A stretch of 64,000 bases of DNA from Ctenosaura bakeri (taxonomy: Eukaryota > Chordata > Lepidosauria > Squamata > Iguanidae), in NCBI GenBank assembly GCA_948474755.1, contig CAOLHI010002505.1, positions 62,001-126,000 on the forward strand, given 5' to 3'. Numbering within the stretch: the stretch's first letter is position 1; every line of letters starts with the position of its first letter. Below, one piece after another: positions 22,301-34,998 of this stretch. The notes beneath the pieces are model-generated. The model ran no database searches and had not been told where the DNA came from. It saw nothing but the letters and a program-made list of their open reading frames with translations. A program made the position numbers and the translations under genes.

Positions 22301-22775
22301 GCCCTTTCCACATGGGGGTAATAAAACGGTGTAGCGTGACCTCTCACGGAGGTTGTCTACACTGTAAAGTGGATTGGGATGGACTACTTTAGCGTAGTTC
22401 CACACCCCAATCCGCGCTGGAGTGACTGGAAGTGGTGGCTTTGCGTGCTTTTTAAAAACCACTTTTGAGTAGGTTTTTAAAAAGCATGGGGCGTGCAGCT
22501 GCGTGCAGCCCTGTCGCAGTGCCTGGTGTAGATTTGCAGGCACGCGCAAGTGTGCACCTGCAGACCTGCTGGGGGCGGGCTTCCGGCTGGCGAGCTTCTC
22601 TGGTTGGTGGAGAGCCTCCGCAAGTTGTAAGCCGCCATTTTGGACGCTGCAGGATGCCGAGGAGTGTGGAGCAGCGAACTCGCGCTGCCCCATGTAGCGA
22701 CGGACTTACCCGGTTGCAGGTAAGCTCCGTTTCAAGATGTTTTACCCTGTTTCTTCCTCCATGTGTGGAAAGGGC
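22301..22775 (+). mobile_element. 475-bp CpG-rich non-autonomous DNA transposon, copy 1
   Basis: Terminal inverted repeats GCCCTTTCCACATG and CATGTGTGGAAAGGGC. The second copy (62937-63411) is on the other strand and also exactly 475 bp. The interior is GC- and CpG-rich against an AT-rich background and contains GCCGCCATTTTGG at about 22631, the YY1 consensus on the minus strand. Flanks TTAAG (22296-22300) and CCAAG (22776-22780) match at three of five positions. Confidence 0.85.
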
Positions 22776-22780
22776 CCAAG

Positions 22781-25700
22781 AGTATGGAGACACCAGTACC
22801 TACACAGTTTTGCCCTATATTTATTGAACTGTGCTAGACAGGAATTTGCTGTTTTTTCGTGCTATATATGTTTTTCCCTGGACACTGCTTTTGTTCAGTA
22901 TTCCTCCTTTAAGGTCAACAAAATCAGTACGTGTGATGTGATTTGTTGTCATCTATTTTATTTCACATTCCTTTTTAGATCAGAATACATAAATATCTCT
23001 TGGGCTCCTGGGGAAGTATGAATCCAAATTCACCCAAAATAAACCTATTTAGGATATTGTTTCAGTTTTATTGATAGTTTACTTATATGTGTTTCCATAT
23101 ATGACTACATGTATAGCAGTAGAGGATGCAGTGGGGCTATTGGGACTACCAATTGGTGCATCTCCTCAGTTGACATGGCACTGGAAAGAACTACCTACTA
23201 TGTACTCCTTTATGTGCTTAGGCTCTCTGTACTATAGTGAATCAAATTATGATAAGCCTTACTCTCTATAGCACTGCAGAAAGTTGACTGACTTGGTTGC
23301 TGTTTCACTGTAGTTCCAATTGTATAATGGGCAGAGATAGTGACACTATTTTTCATTGTAGTGAAACTGGGTGACATGGGGAACCAATATATATCTGTAC
23401 TCTGTCAGGAGAGAAAGCTAAGCTGCTTTCTTTGGTGATGGGGTCAGGTTTCTCTGCTATCCCCATGTTACTGCTATGTCCTACTCCAAAAAGTGCTTTA
23501 TAGCAGTGTAAGGAACTATTGTATTGGTGTATGTCACCAACAGGATTCTGGTCATACTCTCACAAACCAATGTAAAACATGCAGAGGAAAAAGTGCAGGT
23601 GGAATTTAGAGAGGCTCAAGGAAGTCCAGTCTGAGAGGTATTTAGATCCATAAGAGTAATATAACATTACATTAAAAACAACATTCCCCTCCCCCCACAC
23701 ACACAAAAAGCCCACCTTGGTGCCCTTTCATATGATCTGAAAGCAGCTGTTTCAGGCAGGTGCTTCAGTCTACATAATGGCAAGGAGCAGACCTATTCAG
23801 AAATCATATCCTTCCTTTGTGCAACTCAGATTTAAAATCTTCCTTCATATCCCTGTCCTTGTACTTACCTAGCTCCCTTCATCCTATCAGCTTTGTCACC
23901 TACTCCCAGCTGTTCTGCTTGCCTTCTTGGGAGGAATTTTAGCTTTACTTCCTGACTAGGCACCTACCTCACCCCTCCATCAGACACCTTTACTTGGCTT
24001 GAGATGATCTAGTCAGATAATACTCTCTGCTCTGCTAGATTTAATAATCCTGATTTCAACAGAAATAGTGTTATTCCAATGATTGATTCAAGTGTGTGAG
24101 TGGGTGCATGTTCACACACCCCCATCACTACATATGTGCATATATATATATACATATACATATATATAAAAAAGTAGATTTCATGTTTTCGTTCACATGT
24201 TACTTGAACATATCTCATCTCTTCTATCTTTAAAAAAATATTTTAATTAAACAAGAACAAATGAAAATAACTGGGGAATTATTCCTCTCTTCCTTCACCC
24301 CTCTTCTTCTTTCCTATTTTATTTTGTGCAGCTTTTGAAATTGTAAGTACTTGTGAAATGATTTATTTTTTAAGGAAAAAAAAACTATGCAGGGGAGGCA
24401 GATGAAATGACCTGTGAGCTGATTTTGGGCTTTTGAGGAATCCATAAGAAATGTTTCCTTCAAGCTATCATGAGCCTATTGTTCATGCAGGCTCAGGAGA
24501 TAATAATCTCTAATCAGATACAAGAGTGATTCATAACACTAAAATTATCTTGACTTTTACAAGATTGGCTTTAACCTTTTTGAGGCTGCTTTTCCTTTCT
24601 TTTTTTCCCCTTCAGACTCTGATGCAGTGGAAATAAAGAGTATTTTGCATTTTTCCTACTCCAAAATTGGTGTTTCATAGCATATCAAATAAATTTGATA
24701 AACTACATAACTGGATTTTACTATTTGATGGCTTCTCTGCTTTTTCTTTGGTTCCTTGAATCATCCAATGTGCTTTAAAAATAGAGTGAATAGAGTGAAC
24801 TAATTTTTTTCACTGTTTTAAACAGCTGTGTGTTTCATTGTGGGACTGCTGTAGTTGCCTATAGTAAATCAGATTATACAATGCTGTAATGCTGTACTGA
24901 TTTTTGGACATGTGTAGCTCATAAATGTATGAATGTATGTATCTGTATAGGTTTATAGGTTTTCTCTTGTCCTAAATCCTCTAAGGCAGGAGGATCAAAC
25001 TTTTAGGAGCCCACAATTGCTTTCTGTATGTACATCCCAACATATCACACTCTGTCACCTACCTTTCACACTGAGATTCCTCCCATCTATAGACAAAAGA
25101 AGATACCCCCTTGGAGCTTGTTCTTGCCCCTCTTCTCCCTTCTTCCTTTGCAGAAGCAGAGAAAGAAATAAAGCTGAATGGAACCAGTCCAATACAGATG
25201 TCCACTGGATGAATGGGTGGTTAAGCACCAGTGACAACTGACTGAGAAGTTGTTATAACATATCTTATTTTATATTATATTGAGAAAGTTACATCACACT
25301 GAAGTTTAAAAAGTTATATCACACATTTTTAATTCTCATGGCATACTTCTCCAGGTTCATCTTAGGCTAAAGAAATAAGCTAAACATGAATACATTTAAA
25401 ACTGACGACAAGCCACCAAAAGTAGCAGAAACCTTAGGCATTAATAACTACAGAAATTAAACTGATTTTAGACAAATTGAAGATGGTGTTCTTTTTCTGG
25501 TCATCCCTTTGGTCTGGGAGCAGGGAGCCTGAGCATCTACCTTACCTCTTGGAAAAGAGACAAAGGCAATGGCATACTTGCTTTCCACGGTCAACTCTCC
25601 ACATGAACTTGTGCTGCAAACCTCTTCCTCCCTTCCTCCATGATGTTTCACAGTTTCTTTCCAAAATGTTCTATCCCTGGTCATGCCGGCAGAAAAGGAT

Positions 25701-25937
25701 GTCTCTTGTGATCAGCATGTCTGTGGCATTTAATTTTTTGCATTAATTGTTTCTAAACTTGGCACTGAATCAAGAAACAACTTCTGATGCTCATGTACTC
25801 TACAAAGTTTGGAGCTGAAACAAAGAACAAAAGAAGTTTAAGAACAATGATGAGGTCTCATAATCACATACAGCATTCAAAATTCTATTCTTCATTCCAA
25901 CAAAACACAGATGAAAAAATACTGTATACAGATCACA
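22781..25937. other. No gene recognised; a (TA)n run
   Basis: AT-rich single-copy-looking sequence. A TA-rich microsatellite lies at about 24137-24170. The segment 24380-24600 is low in obvious repeats and could be conserved non-coding DNA, but nothing in the sequence proves this. Confidence 0.45.
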
Positions 25938-26365
25938 ATATAGTAGTTTGAGTGTTGGACTATAACTCTGGAGACCAAGGCCATTTCTACCCTACACTGT
26001 TATAGTGCAGTTATTCCACTTTTAACATCCTATAGAATTCTGAGGTTTGTAGTATACAGAGGTCAAAGAACTCTCTGGTTGAGAATTCTAAATGCCCCTC
26101 CCTAAACTGCAAACCCCAGGATTTCATAGGATATTGAAAGTGGAACAATAGCACTATAACAGTGTAGCATGGAAATGGCCCAAGGTTTGAATCCCACCTT
26201 GGCTGTGAAAACCCATTGGGTTACCTTGGTTGAGTCACACTCTCTCAAACTCAGAAGAAGGCAAAGGCACCCCCCCAAACAAATCTTGCCAAGAAAACCC
26301 TATTTGTGACTGTTTAGGATCACCCTAAGTAGAAATTAGTTAAAAGATATACAACAAAACAAATA
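25938..26365 (+). mobile_element. tRNA-derived SINE, interrupted by MITE B
   Basis: Head with GTAGTTTGAGTGTTGGACTA and, after the MITE, GGTTTGAATCCC (B-box), then the family body ACTCTCTCAAACTCAGAAGA, CTTGCCAAGAAAACCC and an ACAACAAAAC tail. Homologous minus-strand copies lie at 31020, 41905, 44575 and 62730. Confidence 0.82.
25980..26179. mobile_element. Palindromic MITE, copy B (inside a SINE)
   Basis: 200 bp, ends GCCATTTC and GAAATGGC. Flanked by CCAAG at 25975-25979 and 26180-26184. Removing the element and one duplication restores an uninterrupted SINE head (GAGACCAAGGTTTGAATCC), which proves the insertion and its 5-bp target duplication. Confidence 0.9.
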
Positions 26366-28849
26366 CGCAATAAAGAAATTATCAGACTAGAACTTCCATT
26401 TCTACTTTGTGAGGGCATCAAAGATGACAGCCAAAAGATGATAGTCAAAAATAGTTGGCAACAGTTTTCAGAAGTGAGGGCTTGTATGTTAGGTGGAAAT
26501 ATAAAACTTTATGCCATCAGCCGGATCTCCTTCCTGAGGCCACTATCAAACATATTATTTTCTCATGGACAATGCTACAGAATAAAAAAGGTCTACTTTT
26601 TAAGTAATGGAATTGAATCAATAACAACTTGGCAAGTCAACAATTACTTAAATTCTGTTGCTTCAATGGGCCTACTGTAATAGGGATTAAATTGAATTTT
26701 TCTTAGTACAGTTGTCAACTTTATGCATTATATTGCATATATTTTCTTTTTCTGTGGGATGCATCTCCTGTCTTGAAATAGGTATCTTCAGGCACAAGTT
26801 GAATTCAGTCCACATGCATTTTTTGTACAGCTCAAGTAGAAGAAATCCCCTTCCTTTTTTTTCTCTTTCTACCAATCCCTACTCTCAAATCTTCTCTTTC
26901 TGTCTTCCCTATTTTCCCCATTTTCTCCTCTATCACCGACAAGAATGAAATCAAGCACTCCAAGTTCTCCACCCTGATTTAATAACAGTAGCAAACACAA
27001 AGTGTTTTGCAATATAATTTGGCCTGCAAGTGGGATATTGCCATTTTTTGTGATTACTCTATTAAGATTATGAAGTGTACACACAGGTCATCCAAACATT
27101 AGCCTTACTCAGTAGTTCTTCCCTGCCTTCATAATATCTCCTGCTTCTTTTCACCTATCTGCTAGGATGCTGGCAGTGGGAAGGAGGTGGCTCTCTCTTC
27201 CTCCCCCCTTCTTTTATAATGTGTGAAACATTTATATTGCAGTTAATGAGGCTCTAGATGTGCTGGGAAATGTCCTAGCATTTTCTTGCATCCCAGATGC
27301 CTGGGAAGTTTATACAGTAGTCTCAGTGCCAAAAAGGAGACAGCAGTGCAAGTGGGTGTCAGGAGGGAAGGAGGGTAGCAAAAGAGCTTTGGCAAAAGAA
27401 TTCTAGACCCCATTTCATCCTTGAGCAGGGATCCAAAATATGTTGGGTTTTTTTAAAATCCACCAACCTACAGTACTTCTCTTTTGGGGAAATAGAAAGA
27501 TGAGAAAGAAAGAAGCTTTGTTCTCTGTCTGAATTCCGAAATGAAATGGGGTGTAGATGTCATCACCCACTACTGCTTGCAAGCTAATATTATCATATGA
27601 TGAAAAATTCACTCCAAAAGGCAACTTTGATCATTTCCAGAAAATAATACCTCAAAGAAAAAGGTTACTCTGTTGTGTTATTATCTTCCTTGATTGCAAC
27701 ATGATTCACTGCTTCCCATCACTCTTTTACAAGTAGAAATAATTATACAAAGCTAGAACATGAACTTCATTATGAAAATAAATATATTCAAGGTGGAATC
27801 ATAAAGAAACCTTTAGTCTAGTAATAAAGCATACCAAAGATGACTATTTTTCCTCCTGCTAGTACCAATGCCATAAGAACAAGCTTGATCTGCAGTAGCA
27901 ATAATAAGAGAATGAGCACTATACATCTAGATGCAAAATTGTGTTGGCATTTTCCCAGCATCTGTGTTACCATCAGTTTGCCTTTAGATATGCGGCTCAC
28001 TGTGTGTAATGTTGTTAACAACAGGCATAACATTATAAAACTGCCATTATATGAAGGTGATTGGAAGACCCATTAAAATGTCATCTTCTTTTAGAGCACT
28101 GTTTACAGAATTTTAATAGGATCTATATGAAGATAAAAATTCTGCTTAATTAAGATAAGTGCATAACACATTTGTCAATGGTTCCTTAAACACCTTGCTC
28201 AATCAGCCCAAGGTCCATCTAGTCAATTGTAATGTGTCTAATGATTCATACTTACCTAAGTACAGCTTCAGAATTATTGTTAGTGGCCATCAAAACTTCT
28301 TGTGATAATAAGATTAACTGTGCATTGCAAAATGTTATGTGCCACACATATGATTGAACAGAGAAGCATGCTGTGTTTTTACAGTATTTCCAGAGCTAAA
28401 ATGCAAAAGTAGCTAGAACAGATTTTTTTTAAAAAAAAAAAAATTAGAATGCTATAAGTTGCTGTCCTGTGATACAAAACTCATCTATTTGGAAAAGTAA
28501 CTAAATCGTCGCTGTTACACAGCAAAAAATCTAAATTATTCCTTTTTATATTGAAGTTATAATGTACTTAGTAATGTCATAATCACTGCAAAAAATAATT
28601 ACAAGCAACTTGTTCCTTGCTGTTTATTATTTCTGAACATTTCCCCTTTCTATCTGCTAGATTTCCCTAGTTCCTTCTTTAAAATCTAATAACCATCCCA
28701 TGTGATAATGTGATAGTCATGCATTGCAATATGTTATATGCCACATAAGAGATTATGTGTTTACAACCCTTTCATTGTTTGTTCAAACCACTGTACTTCA
28801 ATCTCTAGAAACTGAGGGATTGACCCCTAAAGAAAATTGTGTGCAGAGA
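26366..28849. other. No feature recognised
   Basis: AT-rich sequence without a recognisable gene, RNA or complete repeat. Homopolymer runs near 28427-28442. Confidence 0.5.
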
Positions 28850-29023
28850 GTGCAAGGAATCCAGATTATAAATTAAGATAGATAAGGACTGATACTCAGG
28901 ACTTACCTGCTTAACCTAAATGACTTCAGAACTGCAGGACCAGGTGAACAGCATCCCAGAATATTGAGAGAACTAGATGACTTACTCTCTGAAACACTTG
29001 CCATAATTTCTGAGCAATCTTGG

Positions 29024-29209
29024 GGCCTTTCCATACTACATTGTTATAGTTGTTCAACATCCTGTGGAATTCTGGGGTTGTAGTTTATTGAGGCAAAAGA
29101 GCTCTTTGGCTGAGAATTCTAAATGCCCCTCCCTAAACTGCAAACCCCAGGATTCCACAAGATGTGGAAACTGGAATAATAGCACTATAGCAGTGTAGTG
29201 TGGAAAGGC
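29024..29209. mobile_element. Palindromic MITE, copy C (inside old CR1)
   Basis: 186 bp, ends GGCCTTTCC and GGAAAGGC, with TCTTGG at 29018-29023 and again at 29210-29215. Removing it rejoins the CR1 coding sequence at AATCTTGGAG, as in the intact CR1 at about 18775. Confidence 0.9.
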
Positions 29210-29923
29210 TCTTGGAGTGCCAAATGATGGCAGACAACCAAAGTTGTCCCTCTTTTTGAGGAAAACAAAGGCAAAAAACAAAGATTCAGGAAACTATAGA
29301 CCAGTCAGCCTGACCTTATTACCAGGAAAAAGAAATACTAAAAAAGATTATACAGGAATCTGTCTGCAAATATCTTGATGGCTATGCAGTGATCAGTAGG
29401 AGCCAGTATGTGTTTGTCAAGAACAAATCCTGCCAAAATAACCTTATACCTTATTTTGATCAGGTTACTAGTTTAATTCATGATGGGAAAGCTGTGGATG
29501 TTATTTATCTGGAATTCAGCAAAGCATTTGATAAGGTCCCTCAGGGTATTTTCATTAACAAATTGACTACATATGGGATAGAAGGAAACATCATCAGATG
29601 GATTCATAATTGGTTAGAAAACAGTGCTCAAAGAGTTGTAATAAGTGGCTGTGCTTCGCACTGGAAGGAGGTCTGAAGTGGAGTGCTACAGTGTTCTTTC
29701 CTGGTGCTGATGCTAACACACTGGAAAATAGAAATAGAATTCAGAAGGATCTGAATGAGGAATACTTGGCTCAGTAGTACTGCATGTGAAAAGGACCTTG
29801 GGATTATTGTTGATCATAAACTGAATATAAGCCAGCAATGTGATGCTCCAGCAAAGAGTGCAAATGCTATTTTATCCTGTATTAATAGAAGCATAGTCTC
29901 AAGTCAAGGGAAGTAATAGTCCC

Positions 29924-30435
29924 TGTGATAGAATCTCTTTTTCCAGGCTAGCCCTGCAGTGTCAACACTAGGAATCTTGCCACTTATCTTGCCCTTATTC
30001 TCCCATTGGATTCCTTTCTGGACTGGGGTCCTGGACCTCAGGGTGACCCCTGTAGACCTGTGGGTGTGTTGTTATGTGGGTTCTTGATAGTAAGCATGGC
30101 CTTTCTCCTTATCAGGATGGACAGAGGTGGTTTTTTTTAAAGAAAAAAATAATAGATTTATTAAAACTAAGTAATACAATACATTATCTCTTGAATATTC
30201 TACTCTTACATGGTTCTCTCAATAACAGAGTGAATTCTCCTTCCTAACTGTTGTATCTTTCTGAAATTCTGTGTCAACTCCAAAACTGTCTACTTCAGCT
30301 CAAAACCCTATCTGCCCTCACAGAGACAGCCTCTATGTTTTTGTTACATTCTTTTCATCCACATCTTCCCTTCAGGGCACTCCCTGAGCTGGGATTGGCT
30401 GTCTTCTGCTATATCTGCCCACTGCTTCCTTCTCA
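29924..30435 (-). mobile_element. Solo LTR inside old CR1
   Basis: 512 bp from TGTGATAG to CCTTCTCA, flanked by GTCCC at 29919-29923 and 30436-30440. The TG...CA ends, 5-bp duplication and clean interruption of CR1 codons identify a solo LTR. Orientation is inferred from an AATAAA on the minus strand (30157-30162). Different family from the ERV at 1239. Confidence 0.85.
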
Positions 30436-30708
30436 GTCCCCCTATATTCTGCACTGGTCATGCCTCAAGTGGAGTACTGCATTTGGTTCTGGGTATGGAA
30501 TTTTAAGAAAGATATAGACAAATTGGAGCAGGTTCAAATAAGAGAAATGGGGATAAGATATAGAGAACAAAACATATGAGGAAGAATTGAAGGATTGAAG
30601 GAACTGGACATGTTTGGCTTTATGAAGAGAAAACTGAGGGATGACCTAACCACACTCTTTTAATATCTCAAGGATTGTCATGAAGAGGAGGGTTGTTATC
30701 CCAAAATG

Positions 30709-31019
30709 TGGCTGACTCAGGGGTCCACCAGTGGTGCTAATACCTCCGCTCAAAGGTAAGGAATTATTAGCTTAGATCAGGAGGCCTGAGAGAAGGGATA
30801 ACCTAGCGAGATTTTCCCACCAATGTTTATGGGGTCTCTAGGGAGAAAGCAGCTGAAGACTCAAAAGTAGACTAAAATATGTTTTATTTGGGAAATAGCA
30901 ATCACATGCAAGAAGCAAGTACTCACAAAATCACACAAGGCTAGTTGAAGGAGAAAGGGAGGAAAATGGTTGATAGTGAGTTTTCAGCGATGAAGAGCAA
31001 TATTTATTGATCCAGACAG
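30709..31019 (-). mobile_element. LTR-like segment, boundaries unresolved
   Basis: Begins TGTTATCCCAAAATG, like the end of the ERV LTR read on this strand, and shares the motif order GAATTATTAGC, GAGAGAAGGGATAAC, GCGAGATTTTCCC with 1295-1375. A minus-strand AATAAA lies near 30883. CR1 sequence before it is not continued directly after it, so a deletion accompanied or followed the insertion. Confidence 0.5.
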
Positions 31020-31145
31020 CAGTTAGATGAGAGAGTGTGACTTGCCCAAGGTCACCCAGTGGCTTTCCATGACCAGGCAGGGATACAAACCCTGGTTTCC
31101 AGAGTTGTAATCCAGCAGTCAGAGCACTACACCATGGTGCCTACT
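31020..31145 (-). mobile_element. tRNA-derived SINE fragment
   Basis: Minus-strand SINE head and part of the body: GACTTGCCCAAGGTCACCCA, then the B-box and A-box regions, ending at GCACTACACCATGG. Same family as 25938. Confidence 0.75.
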
Positions 31146-31212
31146 GGGAATACTCTAGCTGGAGCTCCTACATTGAACAGGTAATTGGACCTGATGGCTC
31201 ATGATGCCCCTT
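31146..31212 (+). mobile_element. CR1 3' UTR piece left of solo LTR
   Basis: CATTGAACAGGTAATTGGAC and CTGATGGCTC match the CR1 3' UTR motif TTGGACTGGATGGCC. It continues at 32098 beyond the LTR. Confidence 0.7.
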
Positions 31213-32097
31213 TGTTACCCTGATTTCTGGGGTCCCTTGGGGGACACCGCAATGTGCTCCATGTGATGGGGAATGGAAACTAGCCAGAGCACAAGCAATA
31301 GCTATGCAAGAGACAGGGTAACCGCGGTCTTTTTACCCAATTTTTACATGGTCAAGCTGAGTCGAAAACCAAACAAAAAAGGTTCAATAAATGATTTTAT
31401 AAATTACAAGAATTACGCACTTGTCACTTACGCTCTCAGTCACATGCGCCCAAGAGCCTGTCAAGAAGAAAAAGAGAGGAAATTGGACAGGGGGAGCAGT
31501 AAAGAGGTGTGTTGGGGAAATACTGCACCTAGTCCTGAAGTCTGGCATCCAGAAGGCAGCGAAGCGGTGGGGCTCAGTGCAGAGGGGGCTGAGGGGATTG
31601 CTTGGCAGATGGAGTGACGATCAGCTGGGAAAACCGGGAGCGATCTAAAGAGGCACTCAAAATCAGGGTCTATTTGTAGGAGAAAACGTACCTGGAAGAT
31701 TAATCCTATCCCGGGGAGAACAATGGGAGTTGCAGTGGGCACAAAGCTCCACATTGGTAATTTCCTTTGCGTGATTGGATTATTGGGTCTACGGACCTTT
31801 GGCTGGGTTTTGTGGTGTGACTTTTAGTCTGTGCTTGATGGGATATTTGCTCAACCTGGGGCAGACACGTTCATCTCTTCAAGTTGGCGTCTCGGGGTGG
31901 AGGACCTTTCATTTATTGTGGATTTGTTTCTCTTGAGGTTTTCCTGGGGTTACATGATGGGAATTTTACTGGTCTGACCTTGTTTTTGGTCTTTCGGCCG
32001 TGCCTACCTACGTGCTCCTTCGGGAACCTCTTATGGCACACAGATTTTAATATTAAAATTGTAGACCCTGGGATAGGGTTTCTCCACCGAAGTAACA
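31213..32097 (-). mobile_element. Solo LTR related to the ERV LTR
   Basis: 885 bp from TGTTACCCTGATTTC to GAAGTAACA. Its first 120 bp follow the ERV LTR motif order (TGTTACCCTGA, GGGTCCC, GAGACAGGGTAAC, CTTTTTACCC). It splits the 3' end of a CR1: the left flank ends CCCCTT, the right begins CCTTCCAGCTC, so CCTT is duplicated and the joined text restores a normal CR1 end. Confidence 0.8.
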
Positions 32098-32120
32098 CCT
32101 TCCAGCTCTATGATTCTATG
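32098..32120 (+). mobile_element. CR1 3' terminus right of solo LTR
   Basis: CCTTCCAGCTCTATGATTCT then ATG: the terminal 8-bp units of CR1. Confidence 0.8.
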
Positions 32121-34793
32121 TTGATGTTGATGCCATATGTATCATTTGTTCCAACATGAATCAGAAGAAGGTTAACAGTCAGTGGCCTTGAAAAGTCTTG
32201 TCAGCCTTTCTGTTGCATTGTGTGTGTTGTATGTACATAGGTCACCTCTGTGTTTTGCTTCTCTGGCCCCCAGACTGGAAATTCTCAATGTATTATTCTA
32301 GTTTCCAAGACGGACATCAAGTTTAACCACAGTGACAGATGCCTTAGCTACGTCCTCACTGGATTACTATAATCTCTGTTGTGTAGGGCTGCCTTTGAGT
32401 AGTGTTTAGAAATTTCAGCTGGTAATTTGTATGATGTGAAGACGACAATGACAATGATGATGTTTAGCTGTACCTGTTTGAACATTTGTAACCTGCCTTG
32501 AGACTCAGAGTGGGAAAAGTTGGGATATAAAATAAATATAGAAATAGTAGTAATAAATCAAAATGGAGATTGCTAAGAGGGAGCTAGATAAGAACCTCAA
32601 GTGTAAAGATTTATCATTAATTACCGAAGCCACCATGATGATTGTTGCTGTGTTTTGCTCCCTAATCATTCTCTAGAGGTGATTCACAGTTTCTTCTTTC
32701 AGTTCTTGGGCTACAGTGAATTTGTTCTTCTCTTGGTACCCATTAAAGAAAAAGGTATTGATATAATCAGAGTCTGTACTCTATCCAAGAAGTGTCAGGT
32801 GAGACTTGGAATGAGCATAAGGCACGATGCTCATGTATCTGTCCTTGTCCTTGTCCCCTCCTCCTCTTAGAAGCGGTTTCCCATGTAGGCTAGATGGGAG
32901 ATGCTGAGAGATCACTGAATTCATCACATAATAGTTTATTGTCATCTGTCATTTGCCAGTTAATTCCCTCCTCCCATTTATTGTAATGAAGCAATGAATA
33001 TTTCTGTTGATACTGGGACATCTAGAAAACAACAGCATGTTCTGAGGGTCATGTCATCTGTCCAGTCATTCAACAAGTAAAAGTAATTGGAAAGACTCTA
33101 TGCATGCTGTATTTTTCGAACCCTAGCATGCACAGGATAATAATAATAATAATAAATAGTGTGACCAGGAAGGAAAATAATGCCACCATTACAACTACAA
33201 TGGATGTTGCATCTCATCTGATACTACTGCTATGTGAGTGCTGAGTCCTTCCTTGCTCAATGAACTTAAAAGCATCTGGGGATCTGGGGTATATAAGATG
33301 ATCTCAATTGATCTCTGAAAGTCACTGGAGAATAAGCAGCATTTGTGTATCCTGCAGTTATATTTGCAGTTTCATGCCTTCCACTGTGCTTCTTCCTCTT
33401 TTTACTCCTTACACTGTCTCTTCAGTTCTTGAACAAATGTGTACATGCAGCACACATATATAGAAACAAACAGTTTCATCTTATTTTCACTGTACCTGTA
33501 TTGCCACCTGATTGGCTTATATTCTTATGTTATCTCCATCCCAGAAAGATTCATTGGCCAGTGTAGCTGGGCAAAGCTAGCCCAGTTCCTAAGGATATTT
33601 GACTGAAAAGCTGACATCTGCATTTCAATGGTTCACCACATTGGGAAGTAACATCCAGATCTAGTACTTTCCAAAACAAGGAAAGACTGGTCTTCTGTTG
33701 CAGGTGTGAGGAACTGAACCTTGTACTTTTGACATGCAAGTAAAACTTTCTTCCAAAGAAGCTATGATTTCTTTATTTAAGTACTAGTACTGCTTATTAC
33801 TTTTAGCATTACTAATATCAGCTGGAAGGTTCTGTTCTTTTATCTTCTGATTTCAAGCAACTGTAGAAAGGCAGCTAAGAAAACATACATATCCCTTTTT
33901 TTTCTTTTTGGTCTTTCCACTGGCCAGCTTGATAAAGACAAAAAATAGCAGTTCTGATATGATATTACCCGCAACTCTTCTTCAATCAGCGATTACTGTA
34001 GAACTGCTTCCTATCTCAGTTGTACTTGTAAGGAATAAATCTGATGATGCCAGTAAAATGATCATGAGTGCTATAAAAGCATAGATGTAAGAGAGATCTG
34101 ACAGAAGCTCAAGCTTTGAAAAGGCATAGATTATTCAGTCTGCTCTTCAGAAAATACTGGACCATTCCCCAAAGGGCACTTTATTACATTATTTGTCTCT
34201 ACCCTTCCACAACCACACAATCAATAAAGCAAAATGAGGCAAACAACATGAAACTGCAAGGTGAACCAAACGATACTGAATCTTCTGCAGAAGGACAGTC
34301 CCCGTGCTCTGGCATATATTGAGCAAGAGGAGAAACATGCCAGAGCTGCCTCAGTGCAGAAATTCAACAAACCTGATAAATTCTTTTCCCTTTTCTGTTT
34401 ACACTTGGAGACTTCCATGGTTACAAATATGCTGTTAGGACAACCAAGTGAATATTTCACTGTGGAAGATGTTACCTAGTATCTCATCTATAGGCTGTAG
34501 TTGTCACGTAGACCCCATGGTCATTTGAGATGATGCCATCTCTCTGCAATGATTCTGTAGACATGGGCTGCTCTCTTTTGGGGAAACTCATGTTGGTACT
34601 TAATCATTAATGTTAAGTCTGTCCTGGTATGTTTTCAGTGGTACCAGAGGAGAGATTTTATTTTCGTTCTTCTAAATCTGTCATGAGAAACCCTGCTTGA
34701 TCAGATGAAAGATAGATCTGCTCCAGCATTCTGTTGCCACAGTGGATAGTCCAAATTTCTCACCTATATTCCCCAGGAACTGGTATTAAGAGA
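32121..34793. other. No gene; one LINE/SINE tail
   Basis: At about 32488-32560 a tail-like segment (TAACCTGCCTTGAGACTCAG, GGGATATAAAATAAATA) resembles L2/SINE 3' ends. An (AAT)n run lies at about 33138-33156. Otherwise nothing recognised. Confidence 0.5.
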
Positions 34794-34798
34794 CTTAG

Positions 34799-34998
34799 GC
34801 CATTTCCACACTACACTGTTATAGTGCTATTATTCCACTTTCAACATTCTATGGAATTCTGGGGTTTGTGGTTTTCTGAGGTCAAAGAGCTCTCTGGCTG
34901 AGAATTCTAAATGGCCCTCCCTAAACTGCAAACCCAAGGATTCCATAGGATGTTGAAAGTGGAATAATAGCACTATAACAGTGTAATGTGGAAAAGGC
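34799..34998. mobile_element. Palindromic MITE, copy D
   Basis: 200 bp, GCCATTTCCACACTACAC at left and GTGGAAAAGGC at right, with the full family palindrome. Flanking duplication not clear (CTTAG versus CACAC). Confidence 0.82.

Larger units (their letters stand above)
28850..30708 (+). mobile_element. Old CR1 LINE, RT region, with insertions
   Basis: Diverged plus-strand CR1. A first part (about 28900-29023) corresponds to the [13 protein letters not shown] region. After MITE C it continues with [13 protein letters not shown] sequence, then a 95-codon open stretch 29389-29676 (FVKNKSCQNNLI, IYLEFSKAFDKVPQ). Sequence up to 29923 continues into 30441-30708 (RT C-terminal, QVEYCIWFW) across a solo LTR. 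The left limit is approximate. Confidence 0.8.

Noticed and set aside
22241..22827. Frames of 64-150 codons on both strands of the GC-rich block
   Set aside because: They arise from the high GC content of the 475-bp transposon, and similar frames appear in its second copy at 62931-63516.
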